From assembly GCA_037447605.1 (NCBI GenBank), contig CM074809.1:2287499-2351498 (forward strand): 64,000 bases of DNA, written 5' to 3'. The position numbers were made by a program, and so were the translations under genes. Below, piece by piece: positions 11,064-23,045 of the stretch. Position 1 is the stretch's first letter. Each line of letters starts with the position of its first letter. The notes below the pieces were generated by a model. That model saw only the letters and a list, made by a program, of their open reading frames with translations. It made no database searches and was not told the DNA's origin. Source of the stretch: Zygnema circumcarinatum. Lineage: Eukaryota > Streptophyta > Zygnematophyceae > Zygnematales > Zygnemataceae.

Positions 11064-14000
11064 ATGGCGAGCACGGCGGTGGCGGTGGCGGTGGCGGGGG
11101 AGGCGCGGGAGCGGCGCAAGAAGATCATCATCGACACGGACCCGGGCATAGGTCTGTCGGCGCGCTGCCCTGCCTTCCTGCGCCGCTGCTACAGCTCGTT
11201 GACCACTTCCTTGGAGATGGCTTTCTTCCAGTGAGGGCCTGAGATTTAGCTTTGGAAAGGGGGTGGTGGTATGCACGGAGGCTGCATTACATGGCATTGT
11301 AGTGACGAAGTTTGGCTTACAACAGAGAGTAGCATGTTGTGCTGGTAGCATGCTTTTTCTTGTTTTATGCCTTGACACTTTGAACACGCTAAGCTCTAGG
11401 CAACTTAACACGCTCAGCATGATTTTTAGCTTTAACGGAGACAGTTATCTGTTTTTAATCCCCATTTCCGCCACCTTAGCCCGTTTTGACGTTTCAACTT
11501 TTTTTTGCCGATTTTCTAAAATGACTCTGACTCGTGAAAGTTGTCAGCGATAGACTGTTTTATGAGGTTTATTCAAGCCTTTGCGAGGAGCTTGTTTCTT
11601 TTCTATACTTCGAATAGAGATTTAATGAAGGAAATCATTTTCTAGAAGCATTTTCATTTGAGCACTCCTGTCCAGTGAACATGCGAACGAACTAAATTTG
11701 TACGACTCCTCCTCTTTGACGCACATGCTCCGCAGTCAAAAGGAAAGCGAGTGCTGTTTTCCCTGTACTCTTCCGTTCAAGACTCACTGTACCTTGTTAC
11801 TCTGGACATTTTGTCATAATTGTCACCATAATGAACGTTTTCGTCATAAACATTCTACGCAGCCGGCTCTTCTGCCTTTCTTATTTGGCTTATCACTATT
11901 CTCTAATTGGTTATTCGGAAGGACTTCAATATTTTTGGGTTATTATGTTGGATATGCATGAAGGATGCTTCGAACTCTGTTCGGTAGGGCCCTGTCCACT
12001 GCATTTTTCTTGTTCCAGTCTGTGATAATGTTCTATATGAAATTTTCGTGATTCTCTTGGAAATCTTTCTGCTTCTTATTCCTCTGTTCTGCCAAACAAC
12101 AACAAGTAAGCCTGTAAACAAATCAGGAAGCAAGCAGCAGAAAACTCCAGGTAGTCGTTGCAGGTGAAGCTGAGTTTCGTTCTCAATAATTTGCTTTCGC
12201 TGTGTTGTTGCCTCCCTGAGAAAGCGAAGCGTGTGCTTCTAAAGTATGGATGTGCTGCCTGTGCTGCTGATGCAGATGATGCCATGGCCATCCTCCTCGC
12301 ATTTGTATCCCCAGAAGTGGAGGTGGTCGCTCTGACCACTGTTTTTGGCAACGTGCGCACTCCCACTGCCACCAGCAACGCTCTGCACCTTGTAGGTGCT
12401 CCCCCAGGATGAGGCGCACATGGATTCCTTTGCAAGCGCACAGCACTGCTCACTGGAGTAGGAAGAGGTCGTCGAAGGGTTTAGTGTAGGCACTGACTCG
12501 ACCTCGTGTGTCCTGTTCACAGTGTGAGCTGGCGGGACGAGGTGATTTGCCTGTTGCGCAGGGTGAGCTTAAAACTATGAAGGTATGTTGTATAGTCAAC
12601 GTGGTTAATATACGCTCTTGCGTATGCTGGTCTAGCAGAGTAACACGAGGCTGTAATCCTTCTTTATTGGAACATAAAGTGGTGTGTTTTTTGAGCTCAG
12701 GCTTGACCCATAACAATGGAGTGCAGTCAACTCCCAATTCACTTATCGAAAAGCGAGGCTTTGCACTCCAAAGCGAGGGCTTTTGAACATTTCCACACGC
12801 ATTCATATACGTTTCTTCTATCTTTGTCCCTTTCAGGTTAAATCATTTTAGTTCTCTTATCTATTGTAGCACGACAGCTTAAATACGCTGCACCCTATGA
12901 AAAACCTCAATAAACTGAAATCAAACGGCAACGTGTATGCAGGGGGTGGAGAAAGTGCGCATTGCCGACTTTGTGCATGGCTCTGATGGACTTGGAAACA
13001 CCAATCCTCCATCGCCACGTGGCGCCGCACTAGAAGTGGGTGCGGCAGAATTTTTAGTGGAGGCTGTACGGAAGCAGCCTGGCGAGATCACTCTTCTTGC
13101 ATTGGGCCCTCTCACCAACGTTGCCAAGGTACATGCGTGTCTCTCTCCTTCCTCTCAATTGCAGACTATGAAGTTCTATTGGGACGGGGGATAGGAGCAT
13201 AATCGAAGTCATACAAGAGGTTTTGAGTCATTTCTTGGATGAAGTATGTTACCTGTAAGGGTTTGCGTCAAACTATGTTTAGAATTAAATTGTTTTGGAA
13301 GTAATCGAATTCGAACGTCTGATTTAGCTTGTTGCCCGTGGTAAGTTCAAATGTCTGCTCAGCAGGAGGGGGAAATCAGTAAGCCACCAGCTTATGGGAG
13401 TCAAATTGGTTTGCTGGGTTGTTCAGCGTCCTGTTGAAAGAGAGAGAGTCTCAGCCATCGTCTATGAGACAGCTCATGAATTGACAAATACCTTAGAAGC
13501 ATGAAGCGCATGGCCTTAGATTTGAAAGAAAATTGCTGTCACAGCAGATACTTGAAGTGATCGAGGAAATAGAATGTGAGAGTAAGACACGGGACTCAAT
13601 CAAGCTCATTGAGTCTCGTGGGTTTCTGCATGGGCAGGCCATCGAATTGGACAGCAACTTTGTCCAAAACGTCGCTGAAATTGTTGTACTCGGAGGAGCA
13701 TTCTTCACCAACGGAAACGTCAATCCGGCAGCCGAAGCAAATGTGAGGTGCAGCCGGCGAGCATGATTTGATGCGAACAATCAAATCATGATTTGATTTG
13801 AACAATCGTTTTATCATTTCTCGGTCGGGTCATGGCAGCTTTTCGGCGACCCCGATGCAGCAGATTTAGTGTTCACATCTGGGGCGCGCATTGTGGCAAT
13901 CGGCATCAATATCACTCACCAAATCGCTCTTACAGGTTTTTTATTCTGCCTATTCAACCTTTGCAACTAAGATGCGGGAAAGATGGCCTTTCTCTCTAAC

Positions 14001-14563
14001 AACCCTCTCCTCTCGTGCAGGCGACGACCTCTCTGAGCTAAGCAAGTTGGCTGGATGTTTCGGATCCTACGTTGCCCGTGCATCTCAGTTCTACCTGCAG
14101 TATCACAAGGAAGCATATAACATGAATGGTGGGCATCAGTAACCTCTACCCTCCATGACAGTGCTGTCAAGTGTTGAAGAGAAGACCTTGACATGTGAGG
14201 TGGGGGCTGCCACAGCTGTGTACCTCCACGACCCTTCCGCCCTGGTGGCTATCTTTCGGCCGGACCTCTTCACGTATGTGGACGGGGTAGTGCGAGTGCA
14301 AGTTGAGGGCATTACCAAAGGCATTGCCTTACTTAGCGCCACGAGCAAAGTGTACTTCCTGAAGCCCCTTCACTCCCTATCCATTCATGCGTGGCCTCTC
14401 AAAAGGGTTATAGATGTATCTCTCGTTTCGCTCTAACCTGGCGATGCTGTGCAGGTGGGCGGCTCCAACTGCATGGTGTGGGAGGCCGGCTGTGCGCATA
14501 GCCACCAGTGTGGATGCTGACGCCGTGGCGGCGCTCGTGAAGGCGCGCCTTATGGCTGCTTGA
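11064..14563 (+). CDS. Inosine/uridine-preferring nucleoside hydrolase
   Basis: Exons: 11064-11151, 12276-12391, 12523-12582, 12943-13128, 13638-13742, 13839-13935, 14021-14128, 14216 to about 14349, and about 14455-14563. The start ATG lies in a good context (GCCATGG). Family marks are the metal-binding IIDTDPGIDDAMA across the first junction, VALTTVFGN, CELAGRGDLPVAQG, RIADFVHGSDGLGNTNPP, ALGPLTNVAK, VLGGAFFTNGNVNPAAEAN, LFGDPDAADLVF and the His-bearing GINITHQIALTGDD. Members hydrolyse the N-glycosidic bond of nucleosides, giving ribose and base in purine and pyrimidine salvage. The first seven junctions are GT-AG and in phase. The last is not: the tail WAAPTAWCGRPAVRIATSVD is in family register, but no clean GT donor of matching phase precedes it, so either that model is wrong or the end is altered. 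Confidence 0.9.
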
Positions 14564-16101
14564 CTATGGGGACTTGCTTGCATCTTTTCTTAGCGAGGGC
14601 TTCTACTCCATTGCTCCCAAAGGCACTAGTTCTTTTTTATCACAGGGGTCCTGCTGTAACATTGGCTTGTCATTTAGCATCGAATTTCTGCTTCGAAAAT
14701 AATAGGTTGCTGCGTCCAAGGAAGGGGCGATATGCTTAGGGTCTCATTGGTTTTGTCAATAGTTAAGCAACTCACAATTTATCTGAAAGGTGCAGCTAGA
14801 GCTATTGTGAGGCAGAAGAATGCCAACGCTTACTGTACTTTGAAGTCCGGTGAGGCCTCCTTCTGTAAATATCTCTTTAGATTTTCTCCATGTGTATGGC
14901 AGAGATGTGACTGCAAGTTTGGCAGCGATCAGAGCAGTTCAAGCTGGTACGACTTCAGTCTGAGGGAAGTCAGAACTGGGTTGAGCCTGGGATCTTTTTC
15001 GTTGGAGACTTGGAGCTTATTTGTGCATGGCACTGAGGAGTAGGCCCTATTAACTGCCGTCTGTTTATTGTCGGCCATAAGCAGAAAGAGGCAACCTCGT
15101 TGGCCTGGCTGTTGGCGAAGACTCTGGAACGCTGATCTCCAAATTTGCAGCTTGAAGCGTAAGGAGTTTCTATGGCGATTCTTTATGATCCACAGATTGA
15201 CGACATTGATTGATCATTGATTGATTGACATGTCGCAACTGAGTGACCGGAAGAATGACATAGAGTGGCAGGGCTTGCTGCCCACGCACCGGGCTGACAG
15301 TACGAACTGCATTCTGCTCAAGGATAGGCTTGTTATTTGCTGCATTTTTTCTGCCTGGAAGATTGGCCACGAGCAAGTCTTTCCGTTACAAATCACGGCC
15401 GACATGTGCGGCACCAATAAGCCGAAACCAATCATGTGAACAAATCAAGCACGTCATCCTCCACTCATTCACACGAGCCCCCATGCACTTGATAGATTGA
15501 GAAGGTTTCTTCTGTATGTTGAGGAAGGGTCAGATAACTTCAGACCCACATCACTACTTCAGAGCGGCAATGAATTCTGCTCTCTACTCTTCTGCTGGCT
15601 GTTTCCCTCATGCACATTCTGGACATGAGCTCGGAAAGGGAGGGCTTAAAAGCCGGGCAGGGGGAGAAGCATCAAAAGCGGAGCTGGTGACTTATCTCCT
15701 AGTGGCTAGCACGTGCAACGTGCAATTTGCTTATTGGGCAGACATCAGCGGCAGTCCCCAAGGAGGAGAACTCTCATCCCCCTTCAGCCATGGCGGCATG
15801 TCAGGAGCTGCGACCCAACAAAGTAGTGAAGGGAAGCAGACCGGGGAAGGCCCCACTACACCTCCACAGTAGGGAAGATCCTGCCAAAAATGAAACTACT
15901 CTGGAAAGGTTCTACCTTAGCTGGAGATTAAAAAACGGAAAAAAAAAATGCAGCGAGCCAATTGTTGGATCTCAGCTGCGACTACGCCTAAACTGCGAGC
16001 CTGCCTGCGCTAAACCTCCACCGGCCACTCTACCCCTACACAGCACCCAAGCAGCTGCGCGATCGTGACAACTACATACCCCTTTCATCCTCTCGCTCCT
16101 C
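14564..16101. other. Intergenic region, 3' ends of two convergent genes
   Basis: Nothing was recognised beyond the expected 3' untranslated regions of the nucleoside hydrolase (+) and the AP2 factor (-). Open frames here show no family pattern. Confidence 0.5.
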
Positions 16102-18222
16102 TCACATGGGAAAGCGAGCCCCTGGAGGGAGCTCCCCCAGCCATGGAATACTCGCCCATGAGAGGTCAAGAGGAGACCGCTGCCTCTGCTGCTGCTGCTG
16201 CTGTTGCTGCTGCTGTGACTGCTGCTGTTGCTGGGACAGCTGATGCTGCTGTGGGGACGGTTGCTGCTGCTGCTGCTGCTGAGCTTGTGACTGCGACTGA
16301 GTCTGTGAATGTGACTGCGACTGAGTCTGTGAATGTGACTGCGACTGAGACTGCGACTGCGACTGAGGTTGCCGCTGGCCGCTTCCCATAAGAGCGAGTG
16401 TCTTCTCTCCTTCCGGCTGCCACGTGGAGGGCCCCAGCCCTAACGAATGTGGCGCACTACCTGATGTCAACCCCATAGAAAAGTTGCTCTGCTCCGCTCT
16501 CCTGCTCCCTGCTGCCTTCTCGTCCATTTGCCCTCCACTCACAGCAGCAGCAGCCGCCGGCTGCTGCCCCCGCAGCCACATATCGCCCCCCAAGCCCAGA
16601 GAGGCCGCATCGCCACTGCCAGGAGTGCCCCCCGAACCCTTACCTCCTTCACTCTCTCCACTGTCTTCTAAGCTCACGCTGTCTCCCATGCCTCCGCCAC
16701 TACTCGCTCCTTCAGTCTCCACCTTGACACCACCTCCCTCTTGCAAGCTTTCCTCTCTCCCGCCATCTTCTGCAACACCTCCCTCTGCTGGAAAGTTCAC
16801 TAAGGCTTTTGTTCCTCGGAGCTTCACTGCTGCACGGTCATAAGCGCGAGCAGCTTCCTCGGGAGTCGAGAAAGTTCCGAGCCACACACGAGATCGCTTT
16901 TTAGGAAAGCGAATTTCAGCCACCCATTTTCCGCAGTGCCGCTGCCTTACCCCTCTGTACATGTTCTTCGCCTTTTTCTTGTTTGCAGACGAAGGTGCAG
17001 CGCTGTCCTTCCTCCTATTTCGCACCCTCTTCTTCTTCGCTGGCACAGACTCATTCGTGCCCTCCACTTCCCCTTCTTGTTGTATTCGAGGCATTGTCAC
17101 CTCTCCCCCCCCAGCTCTCCCACTCTCTCTCCCTCCTCCTCCCCCCCCTCCCCCTCCTCCTCCCCCTCCTCCCCCCCCTCCCCCTCCCCCCCCTCCCACT
17201 ACTCCTGGACTCGACCCGTCCCCACTCCTCCCTCTCAGACTTAGAGCCTGCCCGGCCTGCAGCCCCAATCCCGAAGCTGTCCCGGAGCTCCCTGAACCCC
17301 CCGTCAGCTCCGGCCACGGGGAGCTTCTCAGCGCCTGCGCGAACCAGGCCAGGCCCTGCCCCGGATCGCCCGCCTTTGGAGCCGCGGCAGACGAGCCCTG
17401 CAATACTCCTCCTCCCTGAACCCCTCCCGCTCCAAGGGAAAGATCCACCTCCCTTGAACCCCCCCCCTGCACCCACTCCACATACTGCTCCAGCGGCCCT
17501 GTGCTTCCCTGAGCCGTTCCAGGACTCCGGCGAGCCCCGGCCGCTCCTCCCACGCTACCTCCTCCTATACTCACATTAGTATTGCTCCCCACGCCTCCCC
17601 CTCCCCCTCCCTCCCCCCCTTTCAAACCCTCCCCCTGCGTTGCTGTTCCCCCTCGCCCTCCCGCCCCCAGATCCCCTCCTCCACCCCTGCCCTCCAGCTC
17701 GGTCCTCCTGCTCCGCTCCCCCGCTAGCAGCGAGGCGTGCTGCATCCAGTGGCTCCCTCCCGAGGCGGAGGCGGAAACGGAGGCGGAGGCGGAGGCGGAG
17801 GCGGAGGCGGTGTGGAAGGGCGGGCGGGCGGCGAGGTCGTCCTGGAGCTGCGGGACGGCGAGTCCCCCGAGGTCCCCGAGGAGGCCCGCGAGGGAGGCCC
17901 CGGCGGGGAGGCCCGCGGAGGCGGAGGCGGAGGGGGGGGGGACGGGTTGGGGGAAGGCGTCCTGGCGGGGCTCGTGGGAGGCGGAGGCCAAGAGCTGGTG
18001 CAGGCGGGAGACGATCTCCAGCTGCTGCTGCTGCCACGTGGCGCCGCCAGGTCCGGCCACGCCAAGGTCCGTGGATCGCGCGGGGGGGGCGAGGGCGGGG
18101 GCGGAGCTCCAGAGGGGCCACGCCTCCATCTTGGGGGGCGCCGCGGAGAGCGTCAGAGCGGTGGCGGAGGGCGAGCTCTCGGGGAGAGAGGGGGGGTGGC
18201 CCGGCCCGCCGCCACTGTTCAT
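16102..18222 (-). CDS. AP2/ERF-family transcription factor (single AP2 domain) with low-complexity arms
   Basis: One uninterrupted exon encodes 706 residues from the first ATG of the frame (18222); the frame stays open upstream with only a GTG. A single AP2 domain lies at about residues 421-480: [18 protein letters not shown], then [20 protein letters not shown] and [12 protein letters not shown] basic stretch ([10 protein letters not shown]) just before it is a likely nuclear signal. The WVAEI spacing is more DREB-like than ERF-like. The usual RHWGKW or RPWGKW is RHCGKW here (TGC, 16933-16935). The arms are extreme: a poly-Gly run of about 25, Ser/Ala and Gly tracts, QS repeats and poly-Q before a conserved-looking C-terminus ([16 protein letters not shown]). 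Such factors bind GCC-box or DRE-like promoters in the nucleus. Long antisense frames here are shadows of the low-complexity coding. Confidence 0.9.
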   Translation of the reverse strand: MNSGGGPGHPPSLPESSPSATALTLSAAPPKMEAWPLWSSAPALAPPARSTDLGVAGPGGATWQQQQLEIVSRLHQLLASASHEPRQDAFPQPVPPPSASASAGLPAGASLAGLLGDLGGLAVPQLQDDLAARPPFHTASASASASASVSASASGGSHWMQHASLLAGERSRRTELEGRGGGGDLGAGGRGGTATQGEGLKGGEGGGGGGVGSNTNVSIGGGSVGGAAGARRSPGTAQGSTGPLEQYVEWVQGGGSREVDLSLGAGGVQGGGVLQGSSAAAPKAGDPGQGLAWFAQALRSSPWPELTGGSGSSGTASGLGLQAGQALSLRGRSGDGSSPGVVGGGGGGGGGGGGGGGGGGGGGGRESGRAGGGEVTMPRIQQEGEVEGTNESVPAKKKRVRNRRKDSAAPSSANKKKAKNMYRGVRQRHCGKWVAEIRFPKKRSRVWLGTFSTPEEAARAYDRAAVKLRGTKALVNFPAEGGVAEDGGREESLQEGGGVKVETEGASSGGGMGDSVSLEDSGESEGGKGSGGTPGSGDAASLGLGGDMWLRGQQPAAAAAVSGGQMDEKAAGSRRAEQSNFSMGLTSGSAPHSLGLGPSTWQPEGEKTLALMGSGQRQPQSQSQSQSQSHSQTQSQSHSQTQSQSQAQQQQQQQPSPQQHQLSQQQQQSQQQQQQQQQQRQRSPLDLSWASIPWLGELPPGARFPM

Positions 18223-18379
18223 GCCCTCCGGAGAAACCCTACCCGCCTCAACCTGCACGGACGACCGCACACCTCAGTTTCAGGTTCAGTTTCTGCATTG
18301 TTTCCCCCTCCCTCGCCCCCCTCCATCGAGCTCCCCCTCTCTCGCTCACGCTCCTTCTCGCAGTGTCCGGCAGAAGAAG

Positions 18380-18580
18380 AGGTAGAAGAGGGAGATAGAG
18401 AGGCAGGAAGGGAGGGAAGGGAGGGAGGGAGGGAGAAGGCAGGACGGGAGGAAGCCAGGGACGGATGCAGGGAGCGGGGCAGGGAGGCAGGGAGGAAGAG
18501 TGGTAGGGAGAGAGAGAGGCACGCAGGGAGGGAGGGAGACAGGGAGGGAGGGAGGCAGGCAGGGAGGGAGGGGAAGGTAC
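18380..18580. repeat. Purine-rich GGGAGG minisatellite-like tract
   Basis: Imperfect repeats of GGGAGG, GGCAGG and GGGAAG cover the tract just upstream of the AP2 factor, so its leader would be CT-rich on the sense strand. Confidence 0.7.
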
Positions 18581-18734
18581 CTGTCTGTCGCGGGTGGCGA
18601 ACGCGGGCGGCGCGGGTGCGGGCGGAGGCGCTCCGCGGCGCGGTCGGAGGGCGCGGGGCGGGGGAGGGCGGGGGCGGGCGGACGGACAGGGGGCGGCCGG
18701 GCGGACAGGGACGCCCCGGGCGGCGCGCGGCGGC

Positions 18735-19490
18735 CGTACGATCGCGCCACGGACAGCCCAGATTGCCCGCCCGCGGCGCACCGCAAGAGGCCGCACACGG
18801 AGATTCGATACGCCGGAGGATCCGCAGATCTGCCGACCGGCAGCCGGCCGGCTGCCGACGCATCCGCCGCGAGGCGGAGAAAGCTGCCGGGACGGCGACA
18901 GCCGGCGGAAATCGCGACAGTGGCCGGCGGACCCATCAACGGTCCGCTTTGACCGCGCCGATCGCAGGCCCCCGACCGACGTACGGTCTAGATTCGCCCC
19001 TGTGGCCCTTTGAATGCGTGCGTGCCGCCGATTGGCTCTCCTGCACTGTGCTGACAGGGATCTGTACGGAGAGTCACCTGCCGCCCGCTTCTCGGGTAGA
19101 GACGTTTGTCGTGTAGTTCGAGCCCGCCCAGGTGCCAGCCGGCAGACATTTGTCGCGAATCGCGTCACACGAATGCAATGCGCGGGCGGGCGGCGAGTCG
19201 CGCCGGGGAGGCTCCGCGTATATCATACGGACGATCGGCGTTATCGTACGGACAATCCTCTAGGTCGTACGAACGAGCGGCGTTTTTGTACGAACAATCA
19301 GAGCAGATTCGGCTTCCGCGTTTTGACATGTCACGTCACGTCTGACAGGCGCGGCGCGTGGCGGATCCGAAAGATCGCGCGCGAAGAATGCGCGCAAAGC
19401 GACAAACATCTTGTCGCCGAGCGGGGCATTGGGGGGCGGCGGGCGGGCGCGCGGCGGGACCCCTCGGGCCAATCGTACGGTTCCCGGCGA
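18735..19490. promoter_or_regulatory. GTACG-motif cluster upstream of the AP2 factor
   Basis: Seven to nine occurrences of CGTACG, CGTACGG or TGTACGG/TGTACGA lie at about 18735, 18980, 19062, 19244, 19266, 19288 and 19475, on both strands. The group is 0.5-1.3 kb upstream of the minus-strand ATG at 18222. GTAC is the known core of plant SBP-domain sites; any link to SBP binding here is inference. Confidence 0.35.
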
Positions 19491-19997
19491 GAGCAAGCGA
19501 GCCTCTCCCAATCAGGAGGTGCCGCATGTCACGACAGCTAGCTTTTCTCGACCGTATTATTGGCGGCTTTCGAGATTTGGCCTTTACTGGTCGTTTTCCG
19601 GCACTCGACGGCGTACCGCGACATCGACGGCGTATCGCAGAGGGAACCGGCAGAGACCGGCGATGGCCGCCGCGGAAATCGGCCGACGGGCGCCGAAAGG
19701 CGCCGGCCAAGGGCGATATGCCGGACAGGCTGGCGGTATATCGAGCCCGCGCAGACGACAACCCGCCCGCCCGCCCTGGCTGGCTGGGACGTCGAGTTCT
19801 GACGTCCAGCAGCAGTAGCAGAAGGTGATTCGATTGGCTGCCCAAGTTGCATCGAGGGGAGGCCGGGAGGGCGCGCGCATATCAAAAGCAAAAAGTTTAG
19901 GTGAAATGGAGACAGGCGAGGGCAGAGCAGGGACGGCGGGAGCCGGGCGGCGCCCCAAGCTTGAAATGAGGCGCGGACCGGACGAGTTCTCCCTTCC

Positions 19998-20253
19998 GTG
20001 CGTCCGTCCGTCCGTCCGTCCGTCCGGCGGCCGTGCGTCCAAGCTCGCTTGCACGGACGGACGCATCGCGCCGCGCGGCGAGCGGGCGGATTGACGAACT
20101 GCGCGCGCACTTATCGCGCGCCGGGATTGGCCGGACGGAAAGACGGACGGACGGACGGACGGACGGACGGACGGACGGACGGACGGACGGACGGACGGAC
20201 GGACGGACGGACGGACGGACGGACGGACGGACGGACGGACGGACGGACGGACG
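19998..20253. repeat. Opposed (CGTC)n and (GGAC)n tetranucleotide arrays
   Basis: A short CGTC array (about 19998-20028) and a long GGAC array (20142-20253, about 28 units with no visible interruptions) lie in inverted orientation about 110 bp apart, so they could pair as a hairpin. Confidence 0.9.
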
Positions 20254-20350
20254 CGGGCGGCAAGGGCGAGTTCCGGTAAAGGCGGGGTCGCTCGCCGCTC
20301 GCTTGCCTTGCCTGCTCGGCGCCGTACGGCCGCGGGAGGGACTGACAGGG

Positions 20351-20597
20351 AAAATTCTATTCTCACACCTTTTTTGTCTACACACCAACCTTTTTTCGCC
20401 GGGCAGATTTTAAAATAGACAAAAAAGGATTAATAACGGAAATGCTTTTTTCCACACCTTTTTGGAATCGATACACATATATACACATAGGTTTGAAAAA
20501 AGCATTTCCCGTTATTTATCCTTTTTGTCTATTTTAAAATCTGCCCGGCGAAAAAAGGTCTGCATGTAGACAAAAAAGGTGTGAGAATAGAATTTTT
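20351..20597. mobile_element. Fold-back MITE with about 105-bp arms
   Basis: The left arm begins AAAATTCTATTCTCACACC and runs through TTTTTTCGCCGGGCAG to AACGGAAATGCTTTTTT. The right arm is its near-exact complement ending at 20597. The loop is about 35 bases and includes ACACATATATACACATA. No protein is encoded. Copies of GCCGTACGGCCGCGGGAGGG lie on both sides (20321-20340 and from about 20614). They are separated from the ends by unequal spacers, so they are not a simple target duplication. Confidence 0.8.
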
Positions 20598-20598
20598 C

Positions 20599-20704
20599 GA
20601 GGGAGAGCGGTGCCGTACGGCCGCGGGAGGGAGGGAGAGCAGCGCCGTACGGCCGCGCATTGGAGGGAGAGCGGCGCCGTACGTCCGCGGGCGAGGGAGG
20701 GAGG
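20599..20704. repeat. Three-copy 32-bp tandem repeat with a CGTACG core
   Basis: The unit GAGGGAGAGC, (G/A)G(T/C)GCCGTACG, (G/T)CCGCG plus 6-7 bases recurs three times at a 32-bp period directly after the MITE. A related copy lies left of the MITE at 20321-20340. Confidence 0.75.
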
Positions 20705-22269
20705 GAGGGGGCGGGTTGTCGGGATCAACGCCGTACGAAATTGGGGCGGGCGGGGGAATGATGGGGGCAGCAAGTGCAGGGTGACGTGGCAGGCAGCATG
20801 GAGGTCCACGCGCCTGGCGGAGGTCAAGTGACGTCACGTGCAGTGGTGCGATGGCAGCAGTGTACAGCGGCGGCACGCTCGCACGTGTGAGCGCCCCCGC
20901 GCGCGAGGCGAGGCGAGGGCCTCCCTCCCTCCCGCGACGACCGCAGCGCGGCAGAAGGGCATCCCCGCACAGCCTGAGACCGGGCCTGCACCGAAGCATG
21001 CAGCGCGCCACGTGCCCGCAAGCGATTGGCGCGCCGCGCGGGCAAAGGACCTCGGATCTGAGCCCGAGCTGCGAAGGGATGCCCGTGCCGCTGCGCCACG
21101 TGGCATCCGCCTGTGCCCCTTTTTGCTGCCTCATCGCACTATTCGATCCGGGGAAGAGTGAATGCAAGGTGAACTGCTTGCTTGTGCGAAGGTGGCTCCA
21201 CGCCATTGTCTGTAGCTAAGCATTTACTTAGTGGTTACAAGTCCAAGGCTGACGGTCTAGGATGAGAAGGTTTCATTCTCAAAAAAATTACCTTCCTGCC
21301 TTTCCACTGTAACATTTGCTACTAGGCCTGTCGATACGACTCCAAATTCAGCCGCGAAGGTCGCCAATCTGGAGCACGTCTTGTTGAGGGAGGGAGGGGC
21401 GAAAGCCCGTCGCGACATTTAACATCAAGTGCGGCGAATCGACGGAGGGTGGAAGCGAGGCAGCATTGCAAGGCGGCAGAGGCGCGTGATCGCTAGACGA
21501 TACTGCGCGTAGCCGGAGGCGGCTTCCTCTGGGCCCTGCGTGCATTGGGAAGGAGCAAAAAGCACAGTAGGAAAGAAAGGCATCCAAACGGAAAGTCGAG
21601 GACATTGAAAACGTCAACGGGCTTGGGACCGAAGGCTTTAGCTGACTGGCGGTGGCGGCTCCCGCGCGGCCTCGCGATGCGCGGCACCAAATCGAGTCGG
21701 ATATGGCGATATATACGGCATCCCCCAAAGTCCGGCGAGCACAGCAGACAGCACCCTCCATAAGGGCAGGATCAGGCTGCCCGGCCCCTCCCAAGGCTCC
21801 CCACCGCCCCAGCGGGCGGGCGGCCGGGCGGGGTGCCGAGGCGGCACAATCTGATTCGCCAGTCGCCGCACAAGGACGCCCTCCCGCCTCACGAGGCGCC
21901 GCCGCTCCAAAATCGCGAGTGGTGAATCAAATATCATTTCCAGCACTAGCCGCCCGGCGAAGCCCTCCCGCGAGGCGAGCCCCAATCCTCCCGTCAGCGT
22001 CGCCCGCCTCATTGCGCGGGGCACGCAGTCCGTCCGATTTTCTCCTTCCTCAAGGATGACGTCAGGGGCGGCGGGCGGCGCCAGTCGGCTGTCGAGGGAA
22101 GCCGGAACGCCGGAAACGGGCAGCCGGCGGGCGGGCGGGCGGGCGGCGGGCGGGCACACGGCGGTGGCTGCGGCCGGCGCGCGGTGACGGACTGCCACAA
22201 GGAATGGTCGTCTCGGGAAACGAGACCTCGCTTCAACCTTTGTAGGGTTTCCAGACCCTATCATAATAC

Positions 22270-22360
22270 GTGACCGATTCCTCCGGTTCCCCGTGTTGAT
22301 TTTTTCAATGTAAATTTGATGGTCTCGCCATCGTGAGATCAGTGCAAGGTGTTCGAGACG
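22270..22360 (+). repeat. Dispersed repeat, copy C
   Basis: CGTGACCGATTCCTCCGG and TTCCCCGTG are followed by CAATGTAAATTTGATGG and CTCGCCATCGTGAGATCAG, the same order of blocks as in copies A, D and E. Confidence 0.65.
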
Positions 22361-22670
22361 ATGTGGCATCGATCTCATGATGGCGGTGCTCGGGGTGCAA
22401 GTCCTTCCCATTCAAGAAGGAAAGAAAGAAAGGAAGGAGGAAAGTGCATGGCCCAAACTCGCCCTCAAGTTCTCGCCGCCAAACAAAGTCGCTCGTTCGG
22501 TCGCCCGGCGACGCGCGACGCGTCGCAGTCCGTACGGAAGATCTTGAGAGGGGGCGAGGCCGCGTGGCCCCCAATTGGCTGCTCCAGATTTGGTCCTAAA
22601 AACGACAAAATCTTCCTTTTGGTCCGTGCGCGCACTTCCTTGAGCCTTCAGCCGGCGCCATCCGGCGCCG

Positions 22671-22730
22671 ACCGGCAACGGCTGGCACCAACCGGCAACG
22701 GCTGGCACCAACCGGCAACGGCCGGCACCG
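22671..22730. repeat. Three-copy 20-bp tandem repeat
   Basis: The 20-mer ACCGGCAACGGCTGGCACCA occurs three times in a row; the third copy has two changes. It is preceded by related GGCGCC-rich sequence. Confidence 0.85.
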
Positions 22731-22939
22731 GGCGATCTGTCATCTGTGGCCAGCCGAGGGCGCTTTTTGGCAGTGTGGAGCCGGCACCAAGAGGACGGAA
22801 CGGGCAGGCCCTGCCTGCGAGGCAGCGCGGCGGCGCTGGCTCGGGTGTTGTTTGGCCACGGAACTGTGACCACAGAGCGATGGCGCAGACTTTGCTTGGC
22901 AGACTCTCAAAGAGTATTCGAAAACCATTTCTTTTCTCG

Positions 22940-23010
22940 TGGTGCCCCTTTTTGTCCATGTACATATTTGATGGAATCGCCATAGTAAGATCAATGCCAC
23001 ATCCCTCTCC
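22940..23010 (+). repeat. Dispersed repeat, copy D
   Basis: TTCTCGTGGTGCCCCTTT, TTGTCCATGTACATATTTG and ATGGAATCGCCATAG, then AGATCAATGCCA, match copies A and E. It lies about 650 bp from copy C in the same orientation. Confidence 0.65.
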
Positions 23011-23045
23011 ATTTCTTGGAATTCTTACAATTCCCGATCAGCTAG

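Noticed and set aside
17582-18398. Long antisense frames over and upstream of the AP2 factor
   Set aside because: They are produced by the Gly, Ala and Gln low-complexity coding and high GC; none shows a domain, and the AP2 frame explains the locus.
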